Source: an uncultured Cellvibrio sp. (GTDB taxonomy: Bacteria; Pseudomonadota; Gammaproteobacteria; Pseudomonadales; Cellvibrionaceae). Taken from it: a stretch of DNA of 9,082 nucleotides. How positions within the stretch are numbered: the first letter of the stretch is position 1; every line of letters starts with the position of its first letter. The translations under genes were made by a program, and so were the position numbers. Positions 1 to 6,903 of the stretch are shown here, piece by piece. The stretch lies in NCBI GenBank assembly GCA_946886255.1, contig CAMPIG010000175.1, positions 1 through 9,082 on the forward strand. Reading direction: 5' to 3'. The notes under the pieces were generated by a model. It was given only the letters and a program-made list of their open reading frames with translations, had not been told where the DNA came from and did no database searches.

Positions 1-1370
1 TCGGCCGCATCGGTGTTGGTGAAGCTACAATTCCTCCGTTGAGAACCTTTCATAAGTTGTTGGGTATCGACGAAAGAGAATTAATGAGTGCAATCCAGGG
101 GACCTTCAAACTTGGTATCGAATTTATCAACTGGGGGCGTTTGGGCGATAACTATATACATTCCTTTGGTGTTACCGGAAAAGATTGTTGGGCGTGTGAC
201 TTCCAACACTTTTGGCTCTCGGCTCAAAAAAAAGGTATAGGAGAAAGTTTTGGAGAATACTGTCTTGAGTTGATGGCAGCGAAACAAGGAAAGATGCTGG
301 GTTCGGACGAATCTGGCGTTAATTATGCCTATCATCTTGATGCCGGGCTCTACGCGGGATTCCTAAAAAAATACTCTCTAAAGCACGGTGTAAAATGGAT
401 CGAAGGAAAAATTACTACAGTCAACATAGAGCCATTGAACGGTTACATTCAATCGCTTTTACTTGAGGATGGTCGCACCATAGGAGGCGATTTGTTCATC
501 GACTGTACCGGTTTTTCTGCTCGGTTGATCGAGGGAGCACTTAATACCAGCTATGAACCGTATGGGCACTATTTACCGTGTGATTCAGCCGTTGCTATCC
601 AGACGGAATTGTCCGGACCTCCGCGCCCGTATACTCAGGCTATCGCACACGAATTTGGTTGGCAGTGGCGTATTCCGTTACAGCATCGTGTCGGTAACGG
701 TATGGTGTACAGTAGTCGTCATGTTTCGGATGATGAAGCATTGACCACATTGATGTCGAATCTGGAAAGCCCGGCGATTACTGAGCCTCGTGCGTTTAAG
801 TACCGCACGGGAAGGCGTAGTAAAGTTTGGAATAAAAACTGCGTTGCTGTTGGGCTGGCTTCGGGTTTTCTTGAGCCGGTTGAATCAACGTCGATTCACT
901 TAGCAATGTCGGGGATACTTCGCTTATTAAAATTGTTTCCGCTGGACGAAATCAGGCAGTCGACAGTTGATGAGTATAATCGGCAGTCGCGCGAAGAGAT
1001 GGATCGAGTACGCAACTTTATTATCCTCCATTATCATGCCACCGAAAGAACGGACACACCATTTTGGCGTTACTGCAAGGACATGGAAATTCCTGATGCA
1101 TTGGCGCATCGCATAAAATTATTTAAGGATACCGGTGCAGTTCCTTTGCTTGAAAAGGAATTATTTCTTGTGGATTCGTGGACGCAGGTGATGTTCGGGC
1201 AACACATTATGCCGGAGCGATATCACCCGATTGTGGATTTAATGGAAGAAAGAGAGCTTGATAGGTTCTTAAAGGGCCTGAAAGCTATGGTGGATAAAAA
1301 ACTTGCACAAATGCCCACGCATCAGGCATTTATCGATAGCTACTGCAAAGCTCCGAAAATTTCACAATAG
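1..1370 (+). CDS. Flavin-dependent halogenase ('tryptophan halogenase' family), 5' end cut off by the window
   Basis: FADH2-dependent halogenase, expected to be cytoplasmic and to use reduced flavin from a partner reductase, O2 and halide to make hypohalous acid. The reading frame is open from base 3 and begins inside the family motif GVGEATIP (12-35), so the start codon and the GxGxxG FAD-binding loop, roughly 43 residues by comparison with PrnA, lie upstream of the window. The TTG at 39 is an internal leucine and not the start. The catalytic lysine (PrnA K79) matches the Lys at 108-110 in GTFKLGIEF. The diagnostic WxWxIP motif is intact (WQWRIP, 660-677). FLEPVEST (867-890) carries the glutamate matching PrnA E346 (882-884). 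The C-terminus MPTHQAFIDSY is typical, so the 3' end is complete. It resembles the BrvH-like group found near TonB-dependent receptors more than PrnA or RebH, and the region binding tryptophan in PrnA appears shortened. The natural substrate is unknown. It is probably co-transcribed with the next halogenase. Confidence 0.93.
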   Translation, partial: GRIGVGEATIPPLRTFHKLLGIDERELMSAIQGTFKLGIEFINWGRLGDNYIHSFGVTGKDCWACDFQHFWLSAQKKGIGESFGEYCLELMAAKQGKMLGSDESGVNYAYHLDAGLYAGFLKKYSLKHGVKWIEGKITTVNIEPLNGYIQSLLLEDGRTIGGDLFIDCTGFSARLIEGALNTSYEPYGHYLPCDSAVAIQTELSGPPRPYTQAIAHEFGWQWRIPLQHRVGNGMVYSSRHVSDDEALTTLMSNLESPAITEPRAFKYRTGRRSKVWNKNCVAVGLASGFLEPVESTSIHLAMSGILRLLKLFPLDEIRQSTVDEYNRQSREEMDRVRNFIILHYHATERTDTPFWRYCKDMEIPDALAHRIKLFKDTGAVPLLEKELFLVDSWTQVMFGQHIMPERYHPIVDLMEERELDRFLKGLKAMVDKKLAQMPTHQAFIDSYCKAPKISQ

Positions 1371-1397
1371 ATCATCAGCGTAATTCGGGAAGTCATC

Positions 1398-2960
1398 GTG
1401 CAAAATAATTCGATAAAAAAAATTGTTATCTTAGGTGGCGGTTCTTCCGGTTGGCTCACAGCTGGTGTTATTGCGGCTGAGCATAAATCCCAGCAGGTCG
1501 AGGGAATACAGGTGACGGTAATCGAATCTCCTGATGTCGCCCCAATTGGTGTGGGGGAGGGAACCTGGCCCAGTATGCGGATCACCCTGTCAAAGATGGG
1601 TGTATCGGAGACTGAATTTTTTCGAGAGTGCGATGCTTCTTTCAAACAGGGAATAAAATTTTCCAGGTGGGTAAATGGCAAGGATGATGACTTTTATTAT
1701 CATCCTTTAGTGTTACCCCAAGGTTTTAATGAGGCCGACCTTGTTTTGCCGTGGCAGAGTATACGTGATCAAGTGTCCTTCGCGGATGCGATCTGTTTTC
1801 AAGGGCATTTGTGTGAGCGAGGGCTTGCTCCTAAACAAATAACGACACCGGAATACGCTTCCGTTGCAAACTATTCATATCATTTCAATTCGTTAAAATT
1901 TGGACAATTTTTAGCTAAACACTGCGTTGAAAAATTAGGCGTAAAACACATTGTAGATCATTGTTTGGAAGTAAGATCAGCAGATAACGGTGATATCGCC
2001 GCACTGAGCACAAAACGGTCCGGTGACATAGAGGGTGATTTATTCATTGATTGCTCGGGCTCTGCGGCCTTACTGCTGGGTAAACATTACCAAATTCCAT
2101 TTATATCAAAGAAGCACATATTGTTTAATGATGCGGCATTAGCGGTGCAGGTTCCTTATCCATCGGAAGATAGCCCTATTGCGTCACATACTGTTGCGAC
2201 AGCACAAAGCGGAGGATGGATTTGGGATATCGGCTTACCGACCCGACGAGGTGTGGGTTATGTTTACTCGAGTGCACATATTGACGGGGAACTCGTAGCT
2301 GACGAACTGCGTCGTTACATCGAACCCTCAATTGGTCGTGAAAAAGCATCGTCATTATCTTTCAGAAAAATCCCATACGATCCAGGGCATCGAACCACAT
2401 TTTGGCACCGCAACTGCGTCGCTGTTGGTATGGCTGCCGGTTTCCTTGAACCATTAGAGGCGACGGCGCTGGTGTTGGTTGAAGCATCGGCAGCAATGAT
2501 CAGCAATGATTTACCAGCGACAAAAGATGTTATGCAAATTGTTGCCAAACGATTTAATCAGCGGTTTTCCTATTACTGGGATACGATCATTGATTTTGTG
2601 AAGCTTCAATACGTACTCACCAAACGAAAAGATACACAGTACTGGATAGATAACGTTAAACCTGAATCTGTACCATCGCGACTCCAGGAACTGCTAGAGC
2701 TATGGCGGTATCAGGTTCCCAACAAATATGACTTTCCACTTGCAGAAGAAATGTTGCCGGCCGCCAGTTGGCAATATATTTTGTACGGAATGGGATTTTT
2801 GACGGAAAATCGAGCCACGCAAAAGCGCTCCAGTGACTTTGCGATATTCCAGCGATATCGTCAGGAAGTAAAAGCATTAACCGAACGTTATACAGCTCAC
2901 CTGCCTACTAATCGGGACCTGATTAATCAAATTTGCCAAGTTGGATTACGACGGTTATAA
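1398..2960 (+). CDS. Flavin-dependent halogenase-like protein, variant-motif subclade, complete
   Basis: A second member of the tryptophan halogenase family, 520 residues against 538 for PrnA. It starts at GTG (1398-1400) behind a modest GGGAAG site (1387-1392). The FAD loop GGGSSG is at residues 13-18, GVGEGTWP at 51-58 (canonical form GVGEATIP), and the catalytic lysine is K83 in SFKQGIKF. The WxWxIP motif is altered to W274-I-W276-D-I278-G-L-P281. The strap motif is FLEPLEAT, with E354 matching PrnA E346 and alanine in place of the following serine. The C-terminal LPTNRDLINQ is also seen in PrnA (LPTNYDYL). With the lysine and glutamate kept it is likely active, but it belongs to a different subclade from its upstream neighbour, so this is not a recent duplication. 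It lies 27 bases downstream of that gene, in the same frame, and is followed by a terminator. The substrate is unknown; halogenation is inferred from family membership. Confidence 0.92.
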   Translation: MQNNSIKKIVILGGGSSGWLTAGVIAAEHKSQQVEGIQVTVIESPDVAPIGVGEGTWPSMRITLSKMGVSETEFFRECDASFKQGIKFSRWVNGKDDDFYYHPLVLPQGFNEADLVLPWQSIRDQVSFADAICFQGHLCERGLAPKQITTPEYASVANYSYHFNSLKFGQFLAKHCVEKLGVKHIVDHCLEVRSADNGDIAALSTKRSGDIEGDLFIDCSGSAALLLGKHYQIPFISKKHILFNDAALAVQVPYPSEDSPIASHTVATAQSGGWIWDIGLPTRRGVGYVYSSAHIDGELVADELRRYIEPSIGREKASSLSFRKIPYDPGHRTTFWHRNCVAVGMAAGFLEPLEATALVLVEASAAMISNDLPATKDVMQIVAKRFNQRFSYYWDTIIDFVKLQYVLTKRKDTQYWIDNVKPESVPSRLQELLELWRYQVPNKYDFPLAEEMLPAASWQYILYGMGFLTENRATQKRSSDFAIFQRYRQEVKALTERYTAHLPTNRDLINQICQVGLRRL

Positions 2961-2973
2961 CACCCCTCTATAT

Positions 2974-3016
2974 GCAGGTCATCCCCCGAATTCGGATGAT
3001 CTGCTTACTCTTTTTT
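2974..3016 (+). terminator. Probable Rho-independent terminator of the halogenase operon
   Basis: An 11-bp stem pairs 2974-2984 (GCAGGTCATCC) with 2994-3004 (GGATGATCTGC). It has one G-U wobble and a 9-base loop. Six T residues follow at 3011-3016, six bases beyond the stem, so the T-run is slightly displaced. It begins 13 bases after the stop codon of the second halogenase. It implies that the receptor gene downstream has its own promoter. Confidence 0.6.
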
Positions 3017-3070
3017 AGTTTTGGTCCTCCTGCGTAAGCCTTCTTAATAAATCAAATAAAAGATTTTCGT

Positions 3071-3082
3071 GTAATCGTTTAC
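3071..3082. promoter_or_regulatory. Possible second LacI-type operator (imperfect palindrome)
   Basis: GTAATCGTTTAC is a CG-centred palindrome matching in 10 of 12 positions (GTAA-T-CG-T-TTAC), the general shape of LacI-family operators. It overlaps a possible -35 element (TTTACG, 3078-3083). TATATA (3101-3106) lies 17 bases further on as a weak -10 candidate. This is a pattern match only, and an imperfect one could arise by chance in AT-rich spacer. Confidence 0.22.
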
Positions 3083-3173
3083 GTCGAGGGGCTTATTTAC
3101 TATATAGTGGATAGAGGCTTCTGGTGTTGTTTTATACGTAACTCCCTGTAACTAAAGCCATCTTTACAAGACG

Positions 3174-3202
3174 TTGACAAAGTGACTGCGTGCGTTAATA
3201 CT
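3174..3202 (+). promoter_or_regulatory. Candidate sigma-70 promoter upstream of the TonB-dependent receptor
   Basis: A consensus -35 hexamer TTGACA (3174-3179) is followed after 17 bases by AATACT (3197-3202), a 4/6 match to TATAAT. TAATAC at 16-base spacing is a poorer alternative. If used, transcription would start near 3209 and leave a leader of about 370 bases before the receptor gene, with the palindrome at 3349-3362 inside it. The -10 is weak, and other AT-rich stretches nearer the gene, such as AATAAT at 3545-3550, could serve instead. Confidence 0.3.
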
Positions 3203-3348
3203 GCGCCACGAAGTAACCGGTTTCAAATAGGTGCCGGGCGACAGTCAATAGTATTTATTAATATCAATCTCTATATAAATTTCTCACATCAAAAACATAA
3301 AGTTAGCAGGATGCGATTTTACGCACACCTTATTATTGTCGATTTATA

Positions 3349-3362
3349 TGACAGCGCTGTCA
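3349..3362. promoter_or_regulatory. Candidate LacI-family operator, perfect 14-bp palindrome
   Basis: TGACAGCGCTGTCA equals its own reverse complement over all 14 bases and has the central CG step typical of LacI-family operators. Sites of the TGACA-n-CG-n-TGTCA form are described for LacI-type sugar regulators controlling TonB-dependent receptors in Xanthomonas, Caulobacter and Alteromonadales, for example the N-acetylglucosamine regulators. It lies 215 bases upstream of the receptor start codon in a gene-free gap, directly after the AT-rich run TTTATA. The regulator is not encoded in this window, and repression relieved by a sugar ligand is inferred. Confidence 0.6.
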
Positions 3363-3577
3363 GCGTTGCCCCAATGATGATCATGTGGTTAAGCCCAGCC
3401 AAAAATGAACGGGAACGCTGGAGAATTGCATAAATAATGAAATTTGTCTGGGTTTTGCTCGGGCTTGAGAATTTGCCTTCTCCCAGAAGGTGAACTCGCT
3501 TAGTCAGCTTTCCCCATTGCTGTTAAGCGTGCGTAATCCAGGAAAATAATTCCTTACCAATAATAAAGGAGAGCTCC

Positions 3578-6500
3578 ATGAATCAAACAATAAGCTTTAA
3601 GAAAAAACTCATGGTCACGACCATCGCGTCGATGGCTGGTTTCAGCGGTTTATCCGTAGCACAGAACAACGAGTCCGGAGTGGTGGAAGAGGTTCTTGTG
3701 CGCGGTATTAAAGGTTCACTCGAACGTTCAATCGACGTGAAGCGAAACTCCAGTCAACTAGTTGAAGCCATTACGGCGGACGATATCGGTAAGATGCCCG
3801 ATCAAAACGTAGCGGAGTCATTACAGCGCTTACCGGGCATTCAGATTGATCGTAACAATGGAGAAGGTACAAAAGTACGCATTCGTGGCCTCGATCAGAA
3901 CATCACACTGTTAAATGGCGGAACATTTATTTCCGGCATGGAATATTTCCAGTTGGGTGAAGCGAAGCAAGAGTTCGATAGCTCGCTTGAGGGTATTCCA
4001 TCTGAGTTGTTGGGTGGTGTTGAAGTTTATAAAACACCAAAAGCGTCTGTCGTAGAAGGTGGGCTGGGCGGGGTGATTAATTTAAAGACCCGTGATGCCT
4101 TTGACCTCAGGGAACCGTTGGTAGCTGCGAATATAAAAGCCGATTATGGTCTGGATGCGGAAGATGCCCAGCCTTCAGGTTTTCTTGTATTAGGAAACAA
4201 CTGGGATGATAAATTCGCGGCCATTCTCTCTTTAAGCGCCAGTAAGAAAACTGTCCATAGCGATTCTATTCAAAGTTTTTCTCGCGAGAACACTGCAGTC
4301 AGATGTACCGAAGGTGGTACCTTTGATGCAGAAACTATGATGTGCTCTGCGGGCCAATCCTATTTTGCACCGGGTATGTTTTATGTTACCGACAGCGAAG
4401 CTGAGCGGGAGCGCATTGGTGCATCATTGAATCTGCAGTGGAATATCACCGACGCGATGCAAGTGGGGTTGGATTGGTTCCATTCAGAATTGGATGTGAA
4501 GAACCGCCAGTACTCGGTGAAACATCCAATGAATACGGACGGTGCTGCTGGTATTGATGAGAGCCAACCTTACGTTATTGATGGCAGTAACCCTATTGGC
4601 ATTGTTAAATCAGCAACCTTTAATGTTCCCGGAGCAGAAACCAACTCTGCTGGTGAAGTCAGTGAGGGCACGGCTGATAACTTCGCCTTGCGATTAAAGC
4701 ATGACAATGGTGGCAAGCTGCGTTTCAGCGGTGATGTAGCCTATGCAGAATCGGAGTTGGAACAACGAGCAGGCTACAGTGATACGCGCTTCTCGCCCTA
4801 CGCAATGACGACCTGGACTGGCGAGTCCGACAACGGTTGGTCTCATTCAAATGTGAATGTTGGCACTGGTACCGCCAGTCGTTCATTCAATTTCGATAGC
4901 GGTTCACGACCTTCCTTTGCCTTTGCTAATCCTGCATGGCTTAGCGATCCTTCGTTCCTCACCTATAAATCACATTGGGCTTTGGGTGCTGATATTGAAC
5001 AGGAATCCTTCGCCGTTCGCGGTGATGTGGAGTACGACATTGAAGTTGGTCATCTGAAAAAAATAACTTTTGGTTTCCGCTATGCGGAAGACGAAGCTGA
5101 TTTCCGCGAGCTGCGTTATTTGAGTGATTTCAGTAAAACCGAAGGTGCAATGACGCCGAACCGTTACGATGAAAATGGTAACCTGATTGCTGCTAGTACA
5201 TTTGATCCGAGTGTAAATCCGGGTGCAGGAGGAGCGGGTATTCAGGAGGCAGTTTATCATGACCTTTGTGGTAATGGTGGAATAGTGGCTGGCCGTGAGT
5301 GCGATATTGACGGCGATGGGCTTGATGACAACCAACCCTTTGGGCCCTGGGGCTACTTCATGGATGCCGCTATTGGATTGAAAGCATTCGAGCTCACCAC
5401 ATCCGATGGCACCAATATGGCTGAAGCCTTATACGGACCCGATATCCGTACCGGCGATCAGGATGCCCCACATGATACAGCCACCAATAACCACTTTAAT
5501 CGTTGGGGTGGCTCACCCGGTGTGATTCCTTGGGAGACTTATCTCATGAATCCTGATCGTGCGATAGCATTGAATAACTTCTTTCCTTCCGGTGGTTACC
5601 AATCCAATGTGATGATGGAGGATGCAAACAAAATAGCCGCAGATGTTGAAGGCTGGATTGATGCCATTACACCCAACACCCCCGGACAATGGTTCCAGGT
5701 ACCCCTGGAGTCGTGGAATGTAAAAGAAACTACAACTGCATTCTATGGTGAAGCTGATTTCGAAGGTGACAACGTACCCTATACTTTGAATATTGGTGTG
5801 CGGGTTGTGCAAACCGAAGTTGAAGTGTCTTCTGCTGAAACCACACCGGAGTCATCCTTGTGGTCTATTGCAACAGACAGTTGGAACAGCCAGGGTGTTT
5901 TGCTCAACGATAATGTGTTTACCGTTAAGACCAAAGAGTACTGGGATGTATTGCCCAGTTTGAACTTCGTTTTGGATACTACAGACGAAACCAAACTTCG
6001 TTTCTCGGCATCACGTGTAATCGCACGTCCTGACTTACAAACTTTGGGCAAAGGTTTTGCAAAAAACTTTACGCGTGAGGATGATCCGGATTTCGGGACC
6101 TACTTCAGATTTACCGGGGGTTCTTCTGGTAACCCCGGCCTTGATCCATATCGCGCAACCCAGGCGGACGTCGCGTATGAGTGGTATTTCGATGATCTGG
6201 GATTGGTATCTGCCGGTGCTTTTGTGAAAGCGGTTGATTCGTTCCTCGCCGGCGAAACACGCTTGGAATTTGGGGTTGATACAGGCCCGAATGGCGGTAG
6301 TCTGGGTAGTGTAAGCCGCACGGTGAACGGGTCTGGTGGTAGTGTTAAAGGCCTCGAATTTACGGCGCAAAAAGCGTTTGAAAATGGTTTCGGGGCAACC
6401 TTTAACTACACCTTTTCAGACAGTACAGCGGACGTGTCTTCCACAACCCATGGAAATCTTGGTCTGCCTGGTATTTCGGAGCACGCTTTTAACCTGATTG

Positions 6501-6805
6501 GTTTCTATGAGAATGATTCGATCAGTGCGCGTATTGCTTATACGTGGCGTGACGAATATTTGTCCCCTTTTCGTTCGACATATGGTGTGATTGGATTGGA
6601 AAATGGTGCGTCTGAGTTCTTTGATGATTACGGCCAATGGGATGCGAACATCACCTATGATTTAAATGAAAACTTCTCCTTTACAGCAGAAGCGATCAAC
6701 ATCACAGGCGAAGAGCAAACCAGTTATTTAGGGTATGCGGGCCAGACAATGACCTATACATCGCAAGAGCCGCGGGTCGTTCTCGGTGTAAACTATCGTA
6801 TGTAA
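3578..6805 (+). CDS. TonB-dependent outer-membrane receptor (Xanthomonas/Caulobacter type)
   Basis: A 22-strand barrel importer of the outer membrane, powered by TonB-ExbBD, 1075 residues long. The ATG (3578) follows AAAGGAG (3565-3571) with a 6-base spacer. A signal peptide covers residues 1-28, with a KKK n-region and likely cleavage at SVA-QN. A TonB-box-like segment EEVLVRGIKGSL (37-48) leads into the plug domain, which has typical motifs ADDIGKMPDQNVAESLQRLPG, KVRIRGLDQN, GGVEVYKTPKAS and GGLGGVINLKTRDAFD. No N-terminal STN signalling domain is present. The remainder is barrel, ending in VVLGVNYRM. Two closely spaced cysteine pairs (C243/C256 and C564/C575) and an acidic loop DIDGDGLDDN (576-585) fall in probable extracellular loops. 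The family includes oligosaccharide receptors such as Caulobacter MalA and NagA. Sugar-type uptake is inferred from the family and the operator-like palindrome upstream; the actual ligand cannot be read from sequence. Confidence 0.95.
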   Translation: MNQTISFKKKLMVTTIASMAGFSGLSVAQNNESGVVEEVLVRGIKGSLERSIDVKRNSSQLVEAITADDIGKMPDQNVAESLQRLPGIQIDRNNGEGTKVRIRGLDQNITLLNGGTFISGMEYFQLGEAKQEFDSSLEGIPSELLGGVEVYKTPKASVVEGGLGGVINLKTRDAFDLREPLVAANIKADYGLDAEDAQPSGFLVLGNNWDDKFAAILSLSASKKTVHSDSIQSFSRENTAVRCTEGGTFDAETMMCSAGQSYFAPGMFYVTDSEAERERIGASLNLQWNITDAMQVGLDWFHSELDVKNRQYSVKHPMNTDGAAGIDESQPYVIDGSNPIGIVKSATFNVPGAETNSAGEVSEGTADNFALRLKHDNGGKLRFSGDVAYAESELEQRAGYSDTRFSPYAMTTWTGESDNGWSHSNVNVGTGTASRSFNFDSGSRPSFAFANPAWLSDPSFLTYKSHWALGADIEQESFAVRGDVEYDIEVGHLKKITFGFRYAEDEADFRELRYLSDFSKTEGAMTPNRYDENGNLIAASTFDPSVNPGAGGAGIQEAVYHDLCGNGGIVAGRECDIDGDGLDDNQPFGPWGYFMDAAIGLKAFELTTSDGTNMAEALYGPDIRTGDQDAPHDTATNNHFNRWGGSPGVIPWETYLMNPDRAIALNNFFPSGGYQSNVMMEDANKIAADVEGWIDAITPNTPGQWFQVPLESWNVKETTTAFYGEADFEGDNVPYTLNIGVRVVQTEVEVSSAETTPESSLWSIATDSWNSQGVLLNDNVFTVKTKEYWDVLPSLNFVLDTTDETKLRFSASRVIARPDLQTLGKGFAKNFTREDDPDFGTYFRFTGGSSGNPGLDPYRATQADVAYEWYFDDLGLVSAGAFVKAVDSFLAGETRLEFGVDTGPNGGSLGSVSRTVNGSGGSVKGLEFTAQKAFENGFGATFNYTFSDSTADVSSTTHGNLGLPGISEHAFNLIGFYENDSISARIAYTWRDEYLSPFRSTYGVIGLENGASEFFDDYGQWDANITYDLNENFSFTAEAINITGEEQTSYLGYAGQTMTYTSQEPRVVLGVNYRM

Positions 6806-6835
6806 GCAAAGTAATACAGGGAGCGTAAAACAAAT

Positions 6836-6868
6836 AAAAAAAGGTGCGTCAGTTGACGCACCTTTTTT
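6836..6868. terminator. Bidirectional Rho-independent terminator
   Basis: GGTGCGTC (6843-6850) pairs perfectly with GACGCACC (6855-6862) around an AGTT loop. The stem is flanked by seven A residues on the left (6836-6842) and six T residues on the right (6863-6868). It therefore works on both strands, ending the receptor transcript 31 bases after its stop codon and the convergent ABC-transporter operon 36 bases after its own. Confidence 0.9.
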
Positions 6869-6903
6869 GACTCTAGTTTTTGGCAGGATCTTTAGTATTT
6901 GAT

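Larger units (their letters stand above)
2961..3577 (+). other. 617-base intergenic region with no convincing gene
   Basis: This gap separates the halogenase terminator from the receptor gene. The only sizeable open frame (GTG at 3182 to 3433) has no Shine-Dalgarno site and a composition unlike a bacterial protein, so I do not call it. What the gap does hold is listed separately: a terminator, a perfect CG-centred palindrome (3349-3362), an imperfect CG-centred palindrome (3071-3082) and a possible promoter (3174-3202). Two short overlapping inverted repeats at 3467-3490 (GAGAA/TTCTC and CCTTCT/AGAAGG) cannot form together. The length and these elements suggest a regulated promoter, possibly with a long untranslated leader for the receptor. 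Confidence 0.6.

Noticed and set aside
39..41. TTG as the start codon of the first halogenase
   Set aside because: It is the leucine directly after the conserved GVGEATIPP; the frame stays open to the window edge, so the gene is simply cut off.
3361..3420. Inverted repeat CAGCGTT/AACGCTG extended by CCC/GGG with a one-base bulge
   Set aside because: The loop is about 39 bases, and repeats this short are expected by chance in a region of this size.
3182..3433. 83-codon GTG open frame in the intergenic region
   Set aside because: It has no Shine-Dalgarno site, no recognisable domain and unlikely composition, and it runs through the palindrome at 3349-3362.
4970..5335. Antisense open frames within the receptor gene (also 5513-5812, 5779-6051, 6035-6370, 6416-6637)
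   Set aside because: They are shadows of the receptor coding sequence, without ribosome sites or family resemblance.
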